Shown in pieces: positions 30,794 to 43,566 of a stretch of 64,000 bases of DNA (positions are counted from its first letter, which is position 1; every line of letters begins with the position of its first letter). The position numbers were made by a program, and so were the translations under genes. The notes below the pieces were generated by a model that saw only the letters and a program-made list of their open reading frames with translations, had not been told where the DNA came from and ran no database searches. The stretch covers positions 366,501 to 430,500 of the forward strand of contig JAPQWV010000495.1 of NCBI GenBank assembly GCA_027422505.1, given 5' to 3'. The stretch is from Craterostigma plantagineum (taxonomy: Eukaryota; Streptophyta; Magnoliopsida; Lamiales; Linderniaceae).

Positions 30794-31678
30794 TCAATGT
30801 TCAAAAGGCCAGTTGGAGTACTGTGCGTATTGATGATCTTCTTCATGATACGGAGCTGGCATTGGATCAGCCCTTTCGCGACGGTTAGAGCTCGAAAAAC
30901 TCGATTTAAAAGGCCACAAAAAAGACCACATCCTTCGTCTATCACCATTACTTGTCCTTCGATTCCGTTCCCTCGAGCTGTTCTGCTTCTGCTGATCACG
31001 AATCACTTGCCTGCAAACAGGGCAAGAGCTCCTCTGTTCTAGCCAAGGCTCTATACAATCTGAGTGGTAAAAATGCTTACACGGGAGCTTTCTCACTCGA
31101 GAGCTCAATTCAAATCTCTCTTTACAAACAGCACAAGTTAGCTCCGCTCGAACATGGCTCCTTCCAATCTTAACCGTGGGCAAGGCTTCGATCAACGATC
31201 TCGAAGCTGGTGGAGGCACATTTTGGTGATCGTCATGATTGACGTGTTGGAAAAATTCTTCGACCCCAGGCCCTATAAAGTAATCCCCTCCATTCTCTGA
31301 TCTGAAACCAAGAGCCTCGTTCATAAGCTCAACGATCCCACCGTTTCCAGGTAATCTCACAGGCATGTCTCCGCTGAAAACGAGGAATGAGCTCCATGAA
31401 TTACCATTATTATTATTGTTGTTGCCATTGGTCTCATCTGATGATATCCCCCTCATGTTGCCTCCGCGGGCAGATATTTGCTGTCTGAGAAAACTAGTGA
31501 CAGCTTCCATGAACCTCGGCCTTTGGCTGCTGTTTTCGGATGTGTTGTTCGAGGTTATTGCGTCCTCGACTTCTTGAATGAAACCTCCATCGCAATTTGG
31601 GCATGTCGATGTTGGTCTTGGAAGAGACAGAGGTTCTCTGCAGCTATAACACCAGTGGGTACACCTGTCACTCGACAT
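30794..31678 (-). CDS. RING-H2 E3 ubiquitin ligase, RHC1A/BCA2-like
   Basis: Single-exon gene, 294 residues. It is expected to transfer ubiquitin from an E2 to substrates. The N-terminal zinc ribbon uses C10, C13, C26 and C29 (the W-C-Y-S-C...C-P-N-C pattern of this family). A central Asn/Ser-rich linker and the conserved F-I-G-P-G-V-E-E-F-F segment (about 134-143) precede the RING-H2 finger at 182-222: C182, C185, C200, H202, H205, C208, C219, C222. The C-terminus has a basic patch. All eight zinc ligands are present, so the domain should fold. Convergent with the WAT1 gene, with 241 bp between the stops. Target and E2 are unknown. Confidence 0.92.
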   Translation of the reverse strand: MSSDRCTHWCYSCREPLSLPRPTSTCPNCDGGFIQEVEDAITSNNTSENSSQRPRFMEAVTSFLRQQISARGGNMRGISSDETNGNNNNNNGNSWSSFLVFSGDMPVRLPGNGGIVELMNEALGFRSENGGDYFIGPGVEEFFQHVNHDDHQNVPPPASRSLIEALPTVKIGRSHVRAELTCAVCKERFELSSRVRKLPCKHFYHSDCIEPWLEQRSSCPVCRQVIRDQQKQNSSRERNRRTSNGDRRRMWSFLWPFKSSFSSSNRRERADPMPAPYHEEDHQYAQYSNWPFEH

Positions 31679-34180
31679 TCTTTTCTAAGCTTCTTTCGGT
31701 TTTACACCTCTACAAGGATCTTGGATATTGGATTCAGACCTGTTACTACAGATTAGAATCATTGTTAAGTATGAATTTCTTCAGAGAATAACTGATGACT
31801 GGTGAATCATGAGAAAATGTCAGCAAATGCAAATGACTAGATCGATTTAAGCATTTATTAGAAGCAGATAAGTGGTATTGATAAGAGGAACACTTCAGAA
31901 AGTCTAACCCAGTATATTGTCTAACACTACATACTGATAAATCAATCGCCTTTAATTGGAATAAATGCAACTCAATGAACAAAAATACAACGAACCCACT
32001 CAAAGAGAACACTAAAATATCAAAATGCAACAAAAAATCCTCCAACCATCATAAGATTCCAGTTACTATGTATCAACAAATAAAAAAGCCCACAACAAGA
32101 AATCTAAAACGAAGCAAGAATTACGGACACCTTCGATCCAGAGAAGAAGATCAAGGAAGACACTGCCTGACAAGAGTTTGCACAGCAGATCAGGGAATGC
32201 GAATGAGCTATTTAGAGGGGGCCAGAAAAAATGTTATTCGTTGAGATTTGTGTGGAACCAAAAAAGCTGGTTAGAGCACATGCTATGACATGGTTGTTGT
32301 ACTGTGTGTGTTTTATTTTATTTATTAGTAAAATAACAGAATTTGAGTTATCATAATGAGTGTGAGTGCTTCCTTTTATCCGCCATTATAATGTTTTGTT
32401 GGCTTTGCTTGGCTGGCGAGGATGAACGGTTGGGCTCCACGTGGTTCTTATTATCTATATATTCATGGGCTGAATTCCGTTATTACTTCGAATTGGGCTT
32501 ATAATGGGCCACACAGCTAACATTTTGGGCTTCTCATTGAAAAAAGAAGAATAAAGGGCAAGGCGCAGCTCTAAATAAAAAAGTAATTACTATTAGAATC
32601 TTCTCATCCCGATGATATAATATATATACTAATAACTAAATTTTCATTTATTTTCTAGCCAAGCCAAATGTGTCGCTCGTGCTAACATCATACATATACT
32701 ACTACCTTTGTTTCAAAAGAGAAGACAATCCCAATATAAAGTGATCTAGAGGATAACAAAAGAACAAGATTGTGCTAAGTTCTTTTTTAACTTTATACTT
32801 TTCTTGATCTTAAAGCATCCTCCACAACCTCCAATCCATGCTAATTTGCTTTATGTTGCAAGTTAATTTACTTTCGGACCTTTAATATTTTTTATTTGAA
32901 TACTTTTCTCCATGCATCAATCGTCCTTGAATATCTTATAAATTAATGTCATACGCACGCACAATCACTCATACATAAACTTGATTGTAATAATGTTTTC
33001 ATTTTTCTGCTCTAACAGTTATAATTAGAGATGATAATTATTATGGCCTACCACGGGAGCCAGCCATGGCGAATATAAATTATGAATCGATAATTACAAT
33101 TGCCTTTAAACCTAATAATTAAGCGTTACGCACGTGTGGATACTTGCGATGACATATTATTAGTTATCATATCTATTCTAATTATGTTGTTTTATATGCA
33201 CTAGTGAACCAAATGCATCATCACATCCCCGCAACAGTATGTATTTTCTCTCAACTAAATCAAACTATTGCCCATATTATAAAATGCACTGCAACGCAAT
33301 AATCAAAGAGATGGGCTATCTCTAGTAATTCGATGAAGAGGACATTTTCGTCTTTTACCACAACCTTCCTCTGGCACCATCGCAAGGCTAATCTCCATCG
33401 ATACGCATGGCTTACGTCCGTATGATGTCATTCCAATTCTACAATGCCGTCATCGTATAGCGCCATGATATTCTAATTTTGAATTGTTTTAACGCCCTTC
33501 TAGAAACGCGAGGCTTTGGATCTATCCCTTTCCTCTCTCTCTCTCTCTCTCACATGATTTAATCCCAATCACATCGCAATCTATTTCCTTTTTCTTTTCT
33601 GAAATTGTGTATTTGTCTTGTTCGATAATATGAACAAAAATAATATTAATATTTTACCTTCATATCTGTTTCTTTTTAGAGAGACGACTGATAATCACAT
33701 AGTATGAACATTTTGTATGTAATGTGGGAGGAAAAAAAAAACAACGGTGCAACACCCACGGCCTTAAAAGGTAATTTAATTCATCTTAATCTTGAAAAAG
33801 ATTCTTTGGGCCCCACACGGAAAACAACTGGATGATAAGTAATGGGACACCACATGCGTCCGATTGATATATTATTACGTCACATTATATTTGATTCCAT
33901 AATGTTCATTAACCTATGGTGATTTTCCTAGAGCTGCAATTTTCAAAAAGCGCCATAGACATATGATATCATGTATCGAGTGAGAATATAACACGATAAA
34001 TGTGATAGTTGTTACTACATTACATACATATGAACATCCCTCGTCCGAAAACGAGAGAAATATTTATTGCTGCTAATAAAAAAAATTGCAATAACTTTTT
34101 GAGGAAAACAAGACAAGATTTTATTTCGACCTCAGTATAATTGTTACCACGCAAATGACGGAGTGAGACTGACCATAGGT

Positions 34181-34195
34181 AGTCAATTGAGTCAA
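34181..34195 (-). promoter_or_regulatory. Two clustered W-boxes upstream of the VQ gene
   Basis: agtcaa at 34181-34186 and 34190-34195 read as TTGACT on the minus strand, the WRKY core site, about 210 bp before the ATG. VQ proteins are known WRKY partners, so WRKY feedback is plausible but inferred. Confidence 0.45.
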
Positions 34196-34303
34196 CAGTT
34201 GGCTACTAACCAGAGTTACCCTGACCACTGTTCCGTACGCCTCGATCTTAACCCCACGCTTACGCGGTTTTCTTTATTACTTCCCCTTCCCTTTCCTTTC
34301 CCC

Positions 34304-34312
34304 CTATTTATA
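34304..34312 (+). promoter_or_regulatory. TATA box of the VQ gene
   Basis: CTATTTATATT about 90 bp upstream of the ATG. It predicts a short leader starting near 34340. Confidence 0.45.
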
Positions 34313-34400
34313 TTCTTCCTTCCCCATGTATTACCAATATATTCTTAACCCTATCTATACTCTCTACATACACAGTGTCATCTGATCTTCTCTAATACGC

Positions 34401-35036
34401 ATGGGTTCTTCAGACAACCTAATGACCATGATAGAACAACCATGGTCCTTCCGTACAACGTTTTCAGACTCTTGGGGTAATGTTTCAGACACCTTCCTAA
34501 CCAAAGAAACCGAAGCTCTAACCCAAGCCCTACACAGAACCATCTCTGAGGACTCGCCGCTCTCACATGATGAGAGCGACAACAACTTCCTCTTGCCCTT
34601 GGAAACCTTCGACTCCGATACTTCTTTCCTTGCTCCGGCCGACAGCGAGGGCCGCGCGTCGTCGGGGAAGAAAAGGAAGACGGCGGAGGGTCCCGCGGTT
34701 GGGAGGACCACGAAGAAAAGGAAAACGCGAGCTTCGAAGCGCCAAACGACGACGTTCATCGCCGCCGATCCCGCTAATTTCAGGGAGATGGTGCAGCAGG
34801 TGACCGGCGTGAGGTTCGGTGTCGGCGGAGGCTTGGGCGCCGGTGAATTAGCGTCGATGATGAGGCCCGAGCCTCAAATGGGAGGGTTGTTGCCGGCGAA
34901 TTTTTTTCTGGGCGGTTCAGTCGTGTCCGCTCCGGCGGCGACGATCGTACAGCCGAGGCAGGCGCAGGCTGGGGTTGACTTCGACTCGCTTTGTAGCTTC
35001 CCTACGCTTGAGTCGTCCAAGGTTCAGTTTTTTTAG
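34401..35036 (+). CDS. VQ-motif protein
   Basis: Single-exon, 211 residues, a nuclear regulator of the plant VQ family that binds WRKY factors and is often a MAP-kinase target. The VQ motif F-x3-V-Q-x2-T-G is at residues 127-136 (F127, V131, Q132, T135, G136). Two basic clusters (about 90-94 and 105-109, K-K-R-K) are likely nuclear signals. The C-terminal half is Gly/Pro-rich. An S-P site at about 52-53 could be phosphorylated. The start is the first ATG after a short leader, with the usual M-x-x-S-x-N-L N-terminus. High local GC fits a short intronless stress gene. The subclade is uncertain (VQ4/VQ22 or CaM-binding-like). Confidence 0.88.
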   Translation: MGSSDNLMTMIEQPWSFRTTFSDSWGNVSDTFLTKETEALTQALHRTISEDSPLSHDESDNNFLLPLETFDSDTSFLAPADSEGRASSGKKRKTAEGPAVGRTTKKRKTRASKRQTTTFIAADPANFREMVQQVTGVRFGVGGGLGAGELASMMRPEPQMGGLLPANFFLGGSVVSAPAATIVQPRQAQAGVDFDSLCSFPTLESSKVQFF

Positions 35037-38000
35037 GACTTAGTTGTGATCTCTGTTGCATCAGTAGAATTGGGAAGGAAATCATTGTTAATAGTTTCGA
35101 CTTTGGTTGGGTTCAGCTGCCTTGCACTAATGGAACTCTTTGTTTCTGCTAAATTAACTTTTCCTAATTCCTTCTAGGAATATTTTTTTATTTACTATTA
35201 TTACAGTCCATAAACTGATAGGTTTGGCGCAATATCGATCTTCTATATGGTTAGATCAGAACAAGCTAATCAACCAACTGTCCATTAATTTGCTGGTCCA
35301 TAATTAGTTCAATGACGAAAGTAGTTCTTGAAGGCATGAAAATTGATACTGACTAACGTAGGTGGTCTTAAAACCTTGGAAATTATGGAGTGTGATAGTT
35401 ATTGTATACTGTATAGTTATATATGTATTAATTGCAAAACTTGCTGACAAAGCCAGTTGCAGTTTTTTTTTTTCATTTTATATTTGGTGGATATTATGGT
35501 GCTTGATAGTTGACTAAGTCAACTTCAATTCAAGAATAATTGGACCGTGCTCGCCTAACCAAGTTTGTATAATATGCCACACCTTGATTAACTGCGTTTT
35601 TTAATATTGCTGATTTCAATCTCGCATATATTGTTTTTCAGTTTTTTTTTTTATTATGAATTGAACCCAATATATCGAACCATACACATGAAAAAAAAAA
35701 TAAAAATTGCATTGGGTCATGGTGGAATCTGAGCCAGATCGTTGAAGATGGCATCATTCTCTGACCACATAGGAAAACTCAATAATTAATACAAACATTT
35801 ATGCCCCCAGTGAAGTATCATCGTAAGTCAAATTTTAATCAATTCAAATACTCAGTCTTAGATTAAACTTATTAAGATAATAAATAACGCTTCACAAGCT
35901 TCGCTGAGTTCGAAGTATGCAATGTAGAGGTAGGACAAGGACAAAAAATCTCGAGACCCAAGTCAACCAAACACCGTCTGTCTCCTCACATTGCATGGTA
36001 TATTGTATTGTTGATTTCTGATAATACTTTTGACTTTGGGCAAGCATCGTGGACAGCATCTATTATTAATTAATTGCATTGGTCTGATATATTTATATAT
36101 TTTAACTAATATACACGACGATGATCATCATGCATGGTGTTCGAGGCAAGGTCGACATCGACGGTGTAGTATTGTCGCAGATTATCCGACGGTTGCTGTC
36201 TTATGTTGACTATTAATCAGCGTTTGAATTGAAGGAAAAATGTGAACGATTGTCTCTTTCACGTAGTAGGAGTCCCCACCTGACTCAGAAAATTAATTTC
36301 CGCCAGCATTTTTACATACTTCCTTCCCCAACAATTAATATAATTTGACTTTGCCTTTTCAATTTTAAGATAATTCGAACAAAATTCAATCACATCATAT
36401 TGAATTATCGATGTCATTAGTAGGCAATGAAGATGGTGGGATTGTAATAGATTAATATAAAATTGAATAATTTCTGGTGGGAATGTTACAATACAACAGT
36501 TTCAGTGGGGGCGGTTGTTGACCAGCAACAATCTGCGTGGCGTTTGACTTGTTCTAATCTAACTCATCAATGCTGCATTAATTTTTGCTGGACTATATTT
36601 AATTCATGCAATTGCTTACACGTTATTTTCACACATAATTTTTTATTAGGAAATATATGTATATAATATTCGATCTCCAGAAAGTTTATTTATGTTTTTC
36701 ATATATTTTTTCAGTATATTATAGTATTTGTTGTTATTAATTTAAGTCGAATCCGAACTTACTCATGTGCATTCCTACACTTATTATCATGCATTGGGAA
36801 CTAGCGGTTAATGATGTTGAAGATATTGATTGATCCTTTTTGCAAATTAATGAGTTTGAGCTTGAGCTGAGCTGAGCTGAGACCCGTTTACTTTTTCTTT
36901 ATTAAATGCTGTAAAGCGACTATACTAAATTAATAACATGTGATGGGAAATCGTAACTGCTCCCACGATAGATTGATAACAAAGTTAGCATAGACTGACT
37001 TGGTCTAAAGCAAAATGCTTTCGTTCTTCTTTTTTTTCATCTATAAGTAGAATTAAGACCTATATAATTCAAATTTATTTAGATTTCAGAGTCCCAATTG
37101 ATCCATTGATCATCATCCACTAATATTTTAAGAATTAGATCACTATATTATGGAACAGTTGATTATCATAGTATGTTTCTGTGATTGGACAAAGTCGACT
37201 ATAGCTCCATTGTTATCGGGAGCCTTTCACCATGTCGCCGTCTTCGTCGACTTTGAATAATTACGGCTACGGTCCTTATCGCTGAGCCTAATTACAGTTG
37301 TGCCTCTTCAGTTTCCAAATTAATTAGTACAGTGTAGTGTATGTCCATAACTACTTTTATGACCAAATACTCCTTCAGAATTAGTAATTTCCAACTAGAA
37401 GAGTTTTTGTTAACTGAAACTAAGTCAAAATCATATTCTATTTCATTATGAGAGGCATTATAATCTTAAAAATGGGGCCGTGAATACTCAAAGTCGTGAT
37501 TTTTTAGGTGTGGATATTGTAAATAGTTCTATTTTGGTAAGTTTATACTATTTTCGCTTTTTTTTTTTTTCCTGTTCATTCGGTTAATAAATAAGCATTT
37601 GCGTCCCTCATACAACCGGGGAACGATTATTTAGCTGCTAGGGTAAGATCTAACATCGAAATAACTCGAATTAAGCGATAAACTAGAGCTCCCACTTCGT
37701 TTTATCTGTGCAAATTCGACATATCAAAGCGTTGTAAATTCCAAATTGAGGTATCAGTCGAGCTTTATTTATTCGCGAGCATTTTATCATACGAATTAGT
37801 ATTTAATAGTGGAATGCAATGTTGGATTGTTTTTTGTATGGTGATATGCAATTTATGTTCTCTGTGATTTACAAAGTTCTGGACAATGTAGAATATGAAG
37901 ATATTGATCACCTAAGTAATGTTGATGTGTTCATTTGGGATTGGTAAGTATGTCAAATGACGAAATTTTGCATTATCCTGCTGGTTGTTGCAATTCTCCC

Positions 38001-38481
38001 TCGTGTTAAAGGTTGCTTTATTGCATTCATTTTCCACTATAAACATTTGTATTATTTGGTTCTCCACGATTACGATATCATCTTCCTTTTGACCTTTTTA
38101 TATGATTGTTTATAGTTGCTAATTGTCATGATTGAGTTTTTTCGTGTGCTCTTCATTGGTAGCCCTTGGGAGATGTTGAAATTGGAGTTTAATAGCTTTT
38201 TGTGGCTTCATTCATGTCGTTTGGTTTCATCAGAGACTTGATTGTACATTTTTCAACTGGTTGTATTTGATCCGATATTGGATGATAGAGATCATTATTC
38301 GTATGAAAATCAATCAAGTGAACTTGGTTTGACCCTAACCCCCAAAGTGATGAAATATTAGCTGCTGTTACAGTTGGTTTGCCATGTTTTCTCACATTTT
38401 GCTCCTCATCCTCAGTATGATAATATTTTGCAATGGCTTTTCTAATTCTTATTTGAAGGCATCATCTGACTTTGAAGTTCC
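35037..38481. other. Long intergenic region, with COX5C leader at the right end
   Basis: AT-rich, no recognised gene from 35037 to about 37550. The right part probably contains the COX5C 5' UTR: a possible leader intron runs from about 37643 (donor ctagg|gtaaga) to 38459 (acceptor ttgaag), leaving a short exon ahead of the ATG. Leader introns are known for plant COX5C genes. Here it is inferred from splice-like sites only. Confidence 0.45.
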
Positions 38482-38679
38482 ATGGCTGGTCCAAGAATTG
38501 CTCATGCCACTTTGAAAGGACCAAGTGTGGTGAAGGAGATACTTATAGGGATTGCTCTTGGCTTTGCTGCAGGTGGTTTATGGAAGATGCACCACTGGAA
38601 CGAGCAGCGTAAAACTAGGGCATTTTACGACTTACTTGATAAGGGTGAAGTTACCGTCGTTGCCGGAGAGGTCGAGTAA
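38482..38679 (+). CDS. COX5C: Cytochrome c oxidase subunit 5C
   Basis: 65-residue inner mitochondrial membrane subunit of complex IV. Single coding exon. The sequence starts MAGPRIAHATLKGPSVVKEI, has one membrane helix at about residues 19-36 (I-L-I-G-I-A-L-G-F-A-A-G-G-L) and the conserved K-M-H-H-W-N-E-Q-R-K-T-R-x-F-Y-D-L-L matrix/intermembrane segment. Full family length and no cleavable presequence, as usual for COX5C. The family is highly conserved, so the call is safe despite the size. Confidence 0.95.
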   Translation: MAGPRIAHATLKGPSVVKEILIGIALGFAAGGLWKMHHWNEQRKTRAFYDLLDKGEVTVVAGEVE

Positions 38680-39426
38680 GAGCTCATTTTGTTTCTTTTG
38701 ATGGCAATAAGTTGTCTGAAACTTATCTTCGGACCGACAAGAAAACTCTTGCGATCACCACAAACTTATCATCTGTTTGGATCCGAGAGTTTCCTTCAGC
38801 AAGTATTATTCACTTGGTATTTGTAGAAGAAATAATTCATCGGCTTGTAAGAAACTAATGTAGTTGCAAAGAACTATATAATATACTGTCAAAAGATTGT
38901 AGTTATGTATGTATTTTCCAGTCCCTCTAAGCTGCTCTGCTAATTATGAAGCAAAACCAGCGGCTAAACATTATGGTCTGGTGATATTCTTTCTTTCATC
39001 AAGAAACTTATCTATTTTTCTTTTCATGTGTGACCGAACTATGTTTAAAGTTATTCTCACAAGAAGGGCAGCTTATTTAAGTTGAGTTGACCTTAAAATT
39101 ATTACCAACAAAAAATATCATTACTCCACTAAGGTCTATCTATGGGATCATAGAGTAAAAGATGGGATTTTTAAAGCCAATTATGTAGTTAGTAAAATAT
39201 GTTTGTGCAAGCGGCGAGCCAATCGACTCATCACCTACTACAGTACATACTAACTACTACATTGCGAATTTACCCAAATGCCCCTCAACGTGATCCTCCC
39301 TCCTCCTTCCTAACTTCCACCAAACATCCAATCAATCCATCCATCTCTGTTACGACGAAGTGCAGTAGTAACATCATTTTTCTATTTCCAGATTAGATTG
39401 AACAGATCTAATAATAATCCAACCTC
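38680..39426. other. Spacer between COX5C and the steroid-binding protein gene
   Basis: COX5C 3' UTR and the promoter/leader of the next gene. No other feature seen. Confidence 0.5.
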
Positions 39427-40123
39427 ATGGCGATTTGGGAAACCGTGACGGAGACGATAAACAATTACACTGGGCTCTCCCCGACGGCCTTCTTCACGAT
39501 ACTCGCCCTCGCCGTTGTCACTTACAAAATCGTATCCGGCATGTTTGTCGCCGCCGACGACTACGCGGCGGTCAAGAGAGCCAACGAGTTTGTGCTCCGT
39601 GAGCCTGTGCAATTAGGCGACGTCACCGAGGAGGAGCTTAAGGCGTACGATGGCTCCGACCCAGAAAAGCCGTTGCTCATGGCCATTAGAGGCAACATAT
39701 ACGACGTCTCACGTTCCCGGTGAATTATTATTCTTCAATTTTAGTCCCCCCACCCCTTTCATTCCTTCCTCTTTTAAGTCCCGATTTAGGGTTCATCAGC
39801 TCGATACAGTAATCCAGTTTTGATTTTTATTTTTTCCCATTATTGAAGAAGATTCTCGAATCTATTACACGTCTCCCAGGATGTTTTACGGGCCTGGTGG
39901 ACCGTATGCTCTGTTCGCAGGTAGAGATGCAAGCAGAGCATTGGCTCTGATGTCGTTTGATCCTAACGATCTTACTGGGAACATCGAAGGTTTAAGCGAT
40001 TCTGAGTTAGAGGCCTTGCAAGATTGGGAATATAAGTTCATGGAGAAGTATGTGAAGGTGGGGCAAATAGTTGTTACCAAGGAAGGAGATGATAACTCGC
40101 AAGGAAACATAGCTGCTGAGTGA
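39427..40123 (+). CDS. MSBP: Membrane steroid-binding protein (MAPR, cytochrome b5-like)
   Basis: Exons 39427-39719 and 39880-40123, 178 residues. Membrane-anchored member of the progesterone-receptor (MAPR) family. The plant MSBPs bind steroids, and a role in organising lignin P450s at the ER is reported for the family. Residues about 20-40 (F-F-T-I-L-A-L-A-V-V) form the anchor. The cytochrome b5-like domain at about 66-165 carries I-Y-D-V-S-R-S-R and Y-G-P-G-G-P-Y-A-L-F-A-G, split by the intron at S-R|M-F-Y-G, then L-E-A-L-Q-D-W. The C-terminal tail is short, so this protein is smaller than the ~220-residue MSBP1 type. The exon junction restores the Arg codon. Confidence 0.92.
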
Positions 40124-40687
40124 AATGCAGAGAAAGAAGACCCATTTCCTAATAAATAAAGCCTTGTTGGTTGACTTCGAGCTTCAGCTCTTTTAATTTG
40201 TGCTTAGTTAATCCGCAAATTGTATGTTTGTATGTTAATGACTTGATGGATGAGATCTATTTGTTACATGAGTTTTTCTTCGTTCGAGGCCTTGTCGAGT
40301 TGGTAGCTCAATTTTAGCACTTTTTCCTTTGGTTCAAACTGCTGCAAGCATCCTTCCCATCAATGAAGAAAAAGAAATGTTCACGGCTGTGGGCAAATTA
40401 TAATGACTTAAATTTGAGGTTTCTTGAACTTCTACAATTTCGGTAGAAGTAGAACCTACCTGCGCAGCGAAAAAGCACAGGCCCAGTGTAGGAAATAGCG
40501 AGTTTTCATGAGCACCACGTTTTTTCTAAAAATCCATTATCGCTGTTGGTAAAAATAGCGGCTTTAGTTATTCTGTCTGCCTAAAGCCTCGCTCCCTCAA
40601 AATCAGCCTTTTCTTTTCCACCTAAACCCACATCAGTCGCTTAACTTTTGTTACGCGACAGTTCTTATTCTATCCTTTTCTCCTCCA
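40124..40687. other. Spacer between MSBP and GrpE genes
   Basis: Contains AATAAA near 40152 (likely MSBP polyadenylation) and the GrpE promoter. Nothing else recognised. Confidence 0.5.
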
Positions 40688-42521
40688 ATGGCCACCGTCA
40701 TGTTGAAGGCACCACCAAGCTTCTGGGTACCCTCGGTTTACGTCAGAAGCACCTCGTCGTCCACTCTCACCGGCGTGTGCCTTGCAAACAACAGATTTCG
40801 AGCCATACGGTGTCGTATCAGTCGCCGAGGCTGCGATTACATGGTCCCCAAAGCTAAGCTGGGCCGAGGCTCCTTTGGGAAATTCTTAACTTTTGCAGCG
40901 GATGGAGATATTGCTGAGGCACAGACTGAGGCCCAGGAGAAAGAATCCGCTCAAGTATCGGAACTCGAAACAGAGGTACTTTCTAATTGCTCCCTTTTTT
41001 TTTAATTGTTTTTTATGCAGTTGAAGACTTTGTTTTTCTGTATACTATAACACATATGATGATGATGGTCTGTGATTGTATATATACTGTTCTTTTAATT
41101 GGGAGAAACTAGTTATGACTATTACTTTAGTTTCTCGATGGAGTTAATCTGAATTCGGCTGCTTTGATTCCTGTTAATAATGACTATGTATAACTAACTG
41201 ATGATGTTGGAGGGTAGTATTTTTGCGGCAAACAATGTAAGTACTTGTAAATAATCTAAGTGAGATTGAAATTCCTCATATTGATGAATGAACAGGAGAA
41301 GGACAGCAATGAAGATGCCGTTGATGCTGGTAATGGGAGTGATGGCGCAGCTGCTGAGGATACTACCACTTCTGTGGTTCTAGCTTCACTGATTGCTTAC
41401 AAAGAGGCTTTAGCAAATGGGGACGAAGCGAAAATTTCTCAAGTAGAATCATTTCTAGTAAACGTTGAAGATGAAAAAAACAATCTTGAAAGAAAACTGG
41501 CCACTGTGTCTGAAGAACTGTCCTACGAAAGGGATCGAGTTCTTAGAGTTAGTGCTGATTTCGACAATTTCCGCAAGAGAACCGAGAGGGATAGGCTCTC
41601 GCTGGTAACAAATGCACAAGGAGAACTCGTGGAACGTTTATTGCCCGTTTTGGATAATTTTGAGAGAGCAAAAGCTCAAATCAAAGTTGAATCCGAAGGG
41701 GAGGAGAAGGTGAACAACAGCTATCAGAGCATATACAAGCAGTTTGTGGAGATCATGGGATCTCTAGGTGTAGTACCTGTGGAGACCGTTGGAAAACCTT
41801 TTGATCCCATGGTAAGATTCCTACGTCATTGTTAAATTATAACTTTCTGCTTACAGAGTAGCCTAAATTATGAGCTTGTGTGGCCATTCTAATCTCTGCT
41901 AGCTACAAACTGTCGAACATTTCAGTTTGTAATTTGGGTTACCATTGTTGTCTGGCAATTAACTGGCTCAATGCAGGTAAGCTCCCGAGTTGGCTCAGAA
42001 GTCAGCCGTGTAATAAAACTACAGATTAGGAAGATGTATGGAGTTTATTCAGGTTTTATGAAGACCTGGGCACGCTTCTAACCCTCAAACTGAATTTCAT
42101 GAGTTGACCCATCGAGCCAACTCGGTGAATCTATTCAAGATAGTATGGGATCAACTTAGCTCATGTATTTATGAATTCTTTGCTTCTTGGTCGAGTGTAT
42201 TTACTTGATATTTCTTGTTTATGCAATTCATTTTCTTGATTTCGCTTGATTAATCTGAGATTTTCCCATTAAAAGATGCATGAAGCCATAATGCGCGAAG
42301 ATTCAGCAGAACACGAAGACGGTGTGATCATAGAAGAATACAGAAAGGGATTCATACTCGGCGAGAGACTTTTACGACCATCAATGGTGAAAGTATCGGC
42401 TGGGCCGGGACCCGCCAAACCAGAGACTGAAAACCCTTCAGAAGATCAAAAGGAAGCCATTGAAACAAGCACAGAAGAAGCAGAAGAAGCGAGCTCTGAA
42501 GCTGAACCAGCTAGTGAGTAA
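40688..42521 (+). CDS. CGE: Plastid GrpE nucleotide-exchange factor
   Basis: Co-chaperone that releases ADP from chloroplast Hsp70. Exons 40688-40975, 41296-41811, 42276-42521, all in phase 0, 349 residues. The first ~60 residues are Ser/Arg/Thr-rich with few acids, a likely chloroplast transit peptide, followed by an acidic linker. The GrpE core follows: a long helix ([16 protein letters not shown]), then the signature [38 protein letters not shown], and in exon 3 H-E-A-I-M-R-E-D and [12 protein letters not shown]. The acidic C-tail is typical of plastid forms. Plastid rather than mitochondrial targeting is inferred from the N-terminus. Confidence 0.92.
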
Positions 42522-43566
42522 TCTAGTTGGCTGATCTATAATATACACTCAATTTTTTTATGTTGATCTATTGAGATATGAAGCTAGCTTCTTTCATGGT
42601 AGAAGAAAATAGATAATCTTGGAAGGATTGCTTTTTTCTAAAGGAGGGTATGAAGTTTTGCTCATTATTTTTTTCTCTTTTGCCTATTGAGAGTGTTGCA
42701 AACGGTGTTCCATATCTGAACCAGAGATTTCTTATGTTTTGTTCGTAAAGATTTGTTTTTTTTCTCCTTTAACGGCCAAATACACGTTGCTTATGCTGAT
42801 GACTCCAATGATACTTTTTATTTTAGCCGCCCCATTAATTACTTCATTGCGTGTTTCGAAATGATGAGCGAAGTCTGTGCTATGTATGTGGCCTTCGATG
42901 ACCAACAACACAAAAGTATATTTATGAAGTGCGCAACGTCGTCATAGCATAGCATTATCTTCAACTCCACTTCCTATCTGTGTGAATTTAGGCAGAAAAA
43001 AAAAGAACGACGCAAGAAAGTTCTTACAGCATTTATCATCATACAACAAAATCTGAAAAAAATAGCAGCGTTCTTCGTGTAGGTGAGTTTGTACGTGTAT
43101 ATAACTATATCTGCGGTGCGTTATTTATGCAATCCCTGCTGTTTCTTTCTTTTCTATGAAATAATATTTCTTAGTTAACCGTGAAGTTGTATTTTCTTGA
43201 GGGTTTTTCCTCTATCGATCTGTATTGTTTTTATAAGCAAAAATACAGAACTAAGATTTTTTTATCAGACTCCCTTGCTTGATTGACTTTGCTTGCGTCG
43301 TATCATTTCTTCCTTTTCTTTCTTCATTTTTCTAGCGAGAGAATGGCTTTTGGTTCTTCTAAAAGAAAAGAAGTGAAGAAATTGGTCTTCCAAATCTCTT
43401 GTATACTCATCAGGTTGCCTTTAGTCTGTTCTTCACCCTGTTTGAATGAATAGTGGTTATATAAAAAAAATATCATTCAATTAAAGAATGCATTAAAACA
43501 TGTAAATAGTCAATCGTTTCTGCCATATTCTATGTCTCGTCAGTTATCTAACATAGTATCGGCTTT
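42522..43566. other. Spacer after GrpE
   Basis: GrpE 3' UTR then AT-rich sequence up to the LINE insertion. No gene recognised. Confidence 0.5.

Larger units (their letters stand above)
31679..34400. other. Intergenic region between two divergent promoters
   Basis: The upstream regions of the RING gene (minus strand) and the VQ gene (plus strand). AT-rich, with a (CT)n run at about 33532-33552. No convincing coding sequence. Confidence 0.55.

Noticed and set aside
34364..34803. Long antisense and shifted readings over the VQ gene
   Set aside because: The VQ exon is GC-rich, so shadow frames stay open. Only the VQ frame has a recognised motif.
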